Assembly (NCBI GenBank): GCA_013151585.1
Contig: JAADHY010000247.1
Coordinates: 1-8,086 of the forward strand
Source: Planctomycetota bacterium
Lineage (GTDB): Bacteria > Planctomycetota > Planctomycetia > Planctomycetales > Planctomycetaceae
Direction of reading: 5' to 3'
DNA length: 8,086 nt
The notes below the pieces were generated by a model, which made no database searches, was not told where the DNA came from, and saw nothing but the letters and a program-made list of their open reading frames with translations. This document shows positions 7,301-8,086 of the stretch, piece after piece. A program made the translations under genes and the position numbers. The first letter of the stretch is position 1, and each line of letters opens with the position of its first letter.

Positions 7301-7656
7301 GACCGTTCGGCAGTCAACTGCACCAGATTGATTAGGTCGCTACCGAGATCGGGAAAGATCTCTTCCAGTCGGCGAGCAGTCCCTTCGAGCGTCCGCTTGC
7401 GCATCAGCGGACGCACCATCAGAAACAGCAAAGCCGCAATCGAAACCGTGCACCAGGTGATAATCAAAGCCATCCGGCCCAGATTGCCGAAATGGAAAAG
7501 CAAGTCAAGTCCGGCGGCCAGCATGAGCAAAGCAATGCTGATCCAACCCGCTACCACCGCGCCCGTTAGCGTGCTGAAGAGCGACCAGTTCTCCGAGAGA
7601 TGAGCGATCTGCTCAACCACACGGTTCTCAGTGCGAGGAACGCTGCCGGTGCTCAT
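4339..7656 (-). CDS. Large DUF4175-like membrane protein with Ig-like and coiled-coil periplasmic regions
   Basis: This protein of 1105 residues resembles the DUF4175 family of envelope proteins of unknown function. Three membrane segments are visible at about 27-54, 62-81 and 164-186. The charged segment RPLMRKR after the second points to a cytoplasmic loop (82-160) and places the rest in the periplasm. The loop contains RRLEEIFPDLGSDLINLVQL, a motif I associate with DUF4175-type proteins. Residues 205-525 are beta-rich and read as two or more Ig-like or Big-type domains (for example APTVEITTPAPEI at 410-421 and DDYGISRIELR at 438-448). Residues 530-870 are a long, charged helical and coiled-coil region with Glu/Asp runs such as EEEED and TEEEEQK. 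A Gly/Ser/Glu linker (about 876-975) leads to a final helical domain ending NRSYFERIANGE. The ATG at 7656 has GAGGGGAAG eight bases upstream (7665-7673). It follows a DUF4159 gene after 124 bases. A part in building or stabilising the cell envelope is inference. Confidence 0.85.
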   Translation of the reverse strand: MSTGSVPRTENRVVEQIAHLSENWSLFSTLTGAVVAGWISIALLMLAAGLDLLFHFGNLGRMALIITWCTVSIAALLFLMVRPLMRKRTLEGTARRLEEIFPDLGSDLINLVQLTAERSCPSKLLRKAAINQATRRAESVPLAAAPYRLTWRQRMELAMQTPRDLAVAMLIGGVIAGAAIACHAFFPAWSNSVYRLFHPTKFVPTLGAVRILEVTPGNAQVLKGSSFTVTAKVDNPEGKAYEGVVVAIGTDGAEHTYALLPSEKYDQYSFIFPKVTDSFRYRLEIAGTQTQHFDVRVFDRPTVRALSATYRYPAYIGRPEETVELKGGAIEAPQYTQVELHITTLDIVQTAVVRVGTKEFTALARRTKPEAVATFPIVESGFYTIHLRDDRGNTNDESARYPIRVTLDQAPTVEITTPAPEITAAAGETVTIEIRSKDDYGISRIELRSRQATEDDSGEEPLQVWQKFQDAKSPRVRFHWKLPDSLPGGTVLLYRAVAHDNRQASLNGQSVGPQQAATALRRIRIIDRDAYFTGKLKTLEEFRRQLWRIYKQQTEARTQATPLTTAKRLAQKQRSTAETVRDSQRQIQQKTQRLADSISEKQSVLAPFKATLGNLAQGRMAEAIAKAEEVVSSQVVEKLHESASDLVNVQDDILDILRKLLDIARAETSKTLAQMEKRPGGDLPDDVVGHLQDLSKKLEEFLKEQRRVIEATEDLAKKPVEDFTEEEEQKLKELAATEDDWSKFMNEAHNALDRLPEQDFSNPSLLAELIEIETEIKMAEDALLKKSAEIAVPLEQLGAEMAEEIKTNIEKWLPDSPDREQWSQEEPLTDAMREAPMAELPTELEDLVGELMEEEEDLFDEMEDITSSWADSLDKGAGWDAADGPISNMSAKGVTGNRLPNTSEIGGRSGEGRSGKSSGEFVGEEAVGKGGRKTPTRLTPDPFEAGQVKDTSTDPVGGSTGGGKESGQGGEGLEGPIPPPLKRELQRLAGQQATLRNKAETIKLQFKIANYNTADLDKLIEQMKRVEQHLRSGHFRSALRRRDIVLEGFGDLRSQLTEQTEVKTDTTANIPKEIRKKILGNMGEASPTGWEQLNRSYFERIANGE

Positions 7657-7711
7657 GGTTCGGTCTTCCCCTCGTGAAAAGCCAAGCCGGTGGGGGAGGG
7701 GCCAAGGTCCT

Positions 7712-7727
7712 GGGAATTGTAGTTCCC
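7712..7727. repeat. Small hairpin in the DUF4159-DUF4175 gap
   Basis: GGGAA (7712-7716) can pair with TTCCC (7723-7727) around a six-base loop. It sits midway in the 124-base gap between the DUF4159 stop and the start of the DUF4175-like gene. There is no T-run, so it is more likely an mRNA structure within an operon than a terminator. The stem is short and could be chance. Confidence 0.3.
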
Positions 7728-7780
7728 TGTCGCCAACCCGATTAGTCCTACCGATGAGTCGCCCCGCGGCTTTGAAGGCA

Positions 7781-8086
7781 TCAATGCGTCAGCGCGTAGA
7801 CGAGGACGTTGACACCGATCTTCAGCGCGTCTTCCGACGAGTAGCCGCGGCTGTAGGGATGCGGAAACATTTCCCACCCGTCGCCCAGGTCGAACCGGCT
7901 GTAAACCACCGCCAGTTTGCCGTCCAGTGTGATGCCTTCCAGCGTCGGAGCCGTCATCGGTCCAAAGTCCCGCTCCACCAGCGGCGTGTACTGCACCGTC
8001 GTGATGTCATGCAGGCAGTGGTACAGCGGGTGGTCCGGCGGTAAAGGCTCCAGCCGATGGTCCGGCAACACCCGACGCATCTCACG
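7781..8086 (-). CDS. DUF4159 domain protein, C-terminal end (start outside the window)
   Basis: The last 101 residues of a protein that enters from the right edge are visible, ending at a TGA at 7783-7781. The sequence APTLEGITLDGKLAVVYSRF, then DLGDGWE, HPYSRGYSSEDALKIGVNVL and a final VYALTH is the typical end of DUF4159 proteins. In these the conserved Asp-Gly and the SxxDL segment lie in a Rossmann-like or glutamine-amidotransferase-like core. The methionine near 8080 is internal, because homologous sequence continues upstream (R-E before M-R-R-V). The function of DUF4159 is unknown. Its genes often sit with MoxR, DUF58 and VWA or BatA-type genes, which agrees with the DUF4175-like gene directly downstream here. 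Confidence 0.88.
   Translation of the reverse strand, partial: REMRRVLPDHRLEPLPPDHPLYHCLHDITTVQYTPLVERDFGPMTAPTLEGITLDGKLAVVYSRFDLGDGWEMFPHPYSRGYSSEDALKIGVNVLVYALTH

Noticed and set aside
7710..7728. Motif resembling the eukaryotic ACTACAATTCCC transcription-factor site
   Set aside because: The surrounding DNA is clearly bacterial, so the match is chance.

Overview
The window is GC-rich bacterial DNA with every recognisable gene on the minus strand, so transcription runs from base 8086 towards base 1. The gene content suggests a planctomycete, probably of the Pirellulales type. It includes a secreted multiheme c-type cytochrome with planctomycete-style surroundings to its CxxCH motifs, a DUF4159 protein next to a very large DUF4175-like membrane protein, and gene gaps filled with short palindromic repeats. 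This placement is inferred from gene families; there is no rRNA or other marker gene.

Layout in the direction of transcription. (1) 8086-7781 is the C-terminal end of a DUF4159 protein whose start lies beyond the window. (2) 7656-4339 is a 1105-residue DUF4175-like protein with three N-terminal membrane segments, a beta-rich Ig-like periplasmic part and a long acidic coiled-coil part. (3) 4266-3223 is an exported 347-residue protein that joins a TolB/CsgG-like N-terminal domain to a CBM4/9-like C-terminal beta-sandwich. These three genes are separated by 124 and 72 bases and probably form one envelope-related operon. In other bacteria DUF4159 and DUF4175 genes often accompany MoxR ATPase, DUF58 and VWA genes, which would lie to the right of this window if present.

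Bases 3222-2537 hold no gene. They contain a set of short repeats and hairpins: two oppositely oriented copies of a double-hairpin element, a 30-base direct repeat whose second copy covers the stop codon of the TolB/CBM gene, a 9-bp hairpin and a half-copy of a common REP-like sequence. (4) 2536-929 is a secreted M19 (renal-type) dipeptidase with all metal ligands present. Its reading frame runs about 90 codons past the conserved domain and stops inside another palindromic repeat (915-970). (5) 728-1 is the N-terminal part of a multiheme cytochrome with two CxxCH motifs visible. It has a one-base deletion near 551-559 that separates the signal-peptide part from the haem-binding part.

No RNA gene, CRISPR array, transposase or clear defence system is visible. 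The points most worth checking are the cytochrome frameshift, the read-through tail of the dipeptidase, the mirrored palindromic repeats with paired changes, and the TolB/CBM protein encoded next to the DUF4175/DUF4159 genes.
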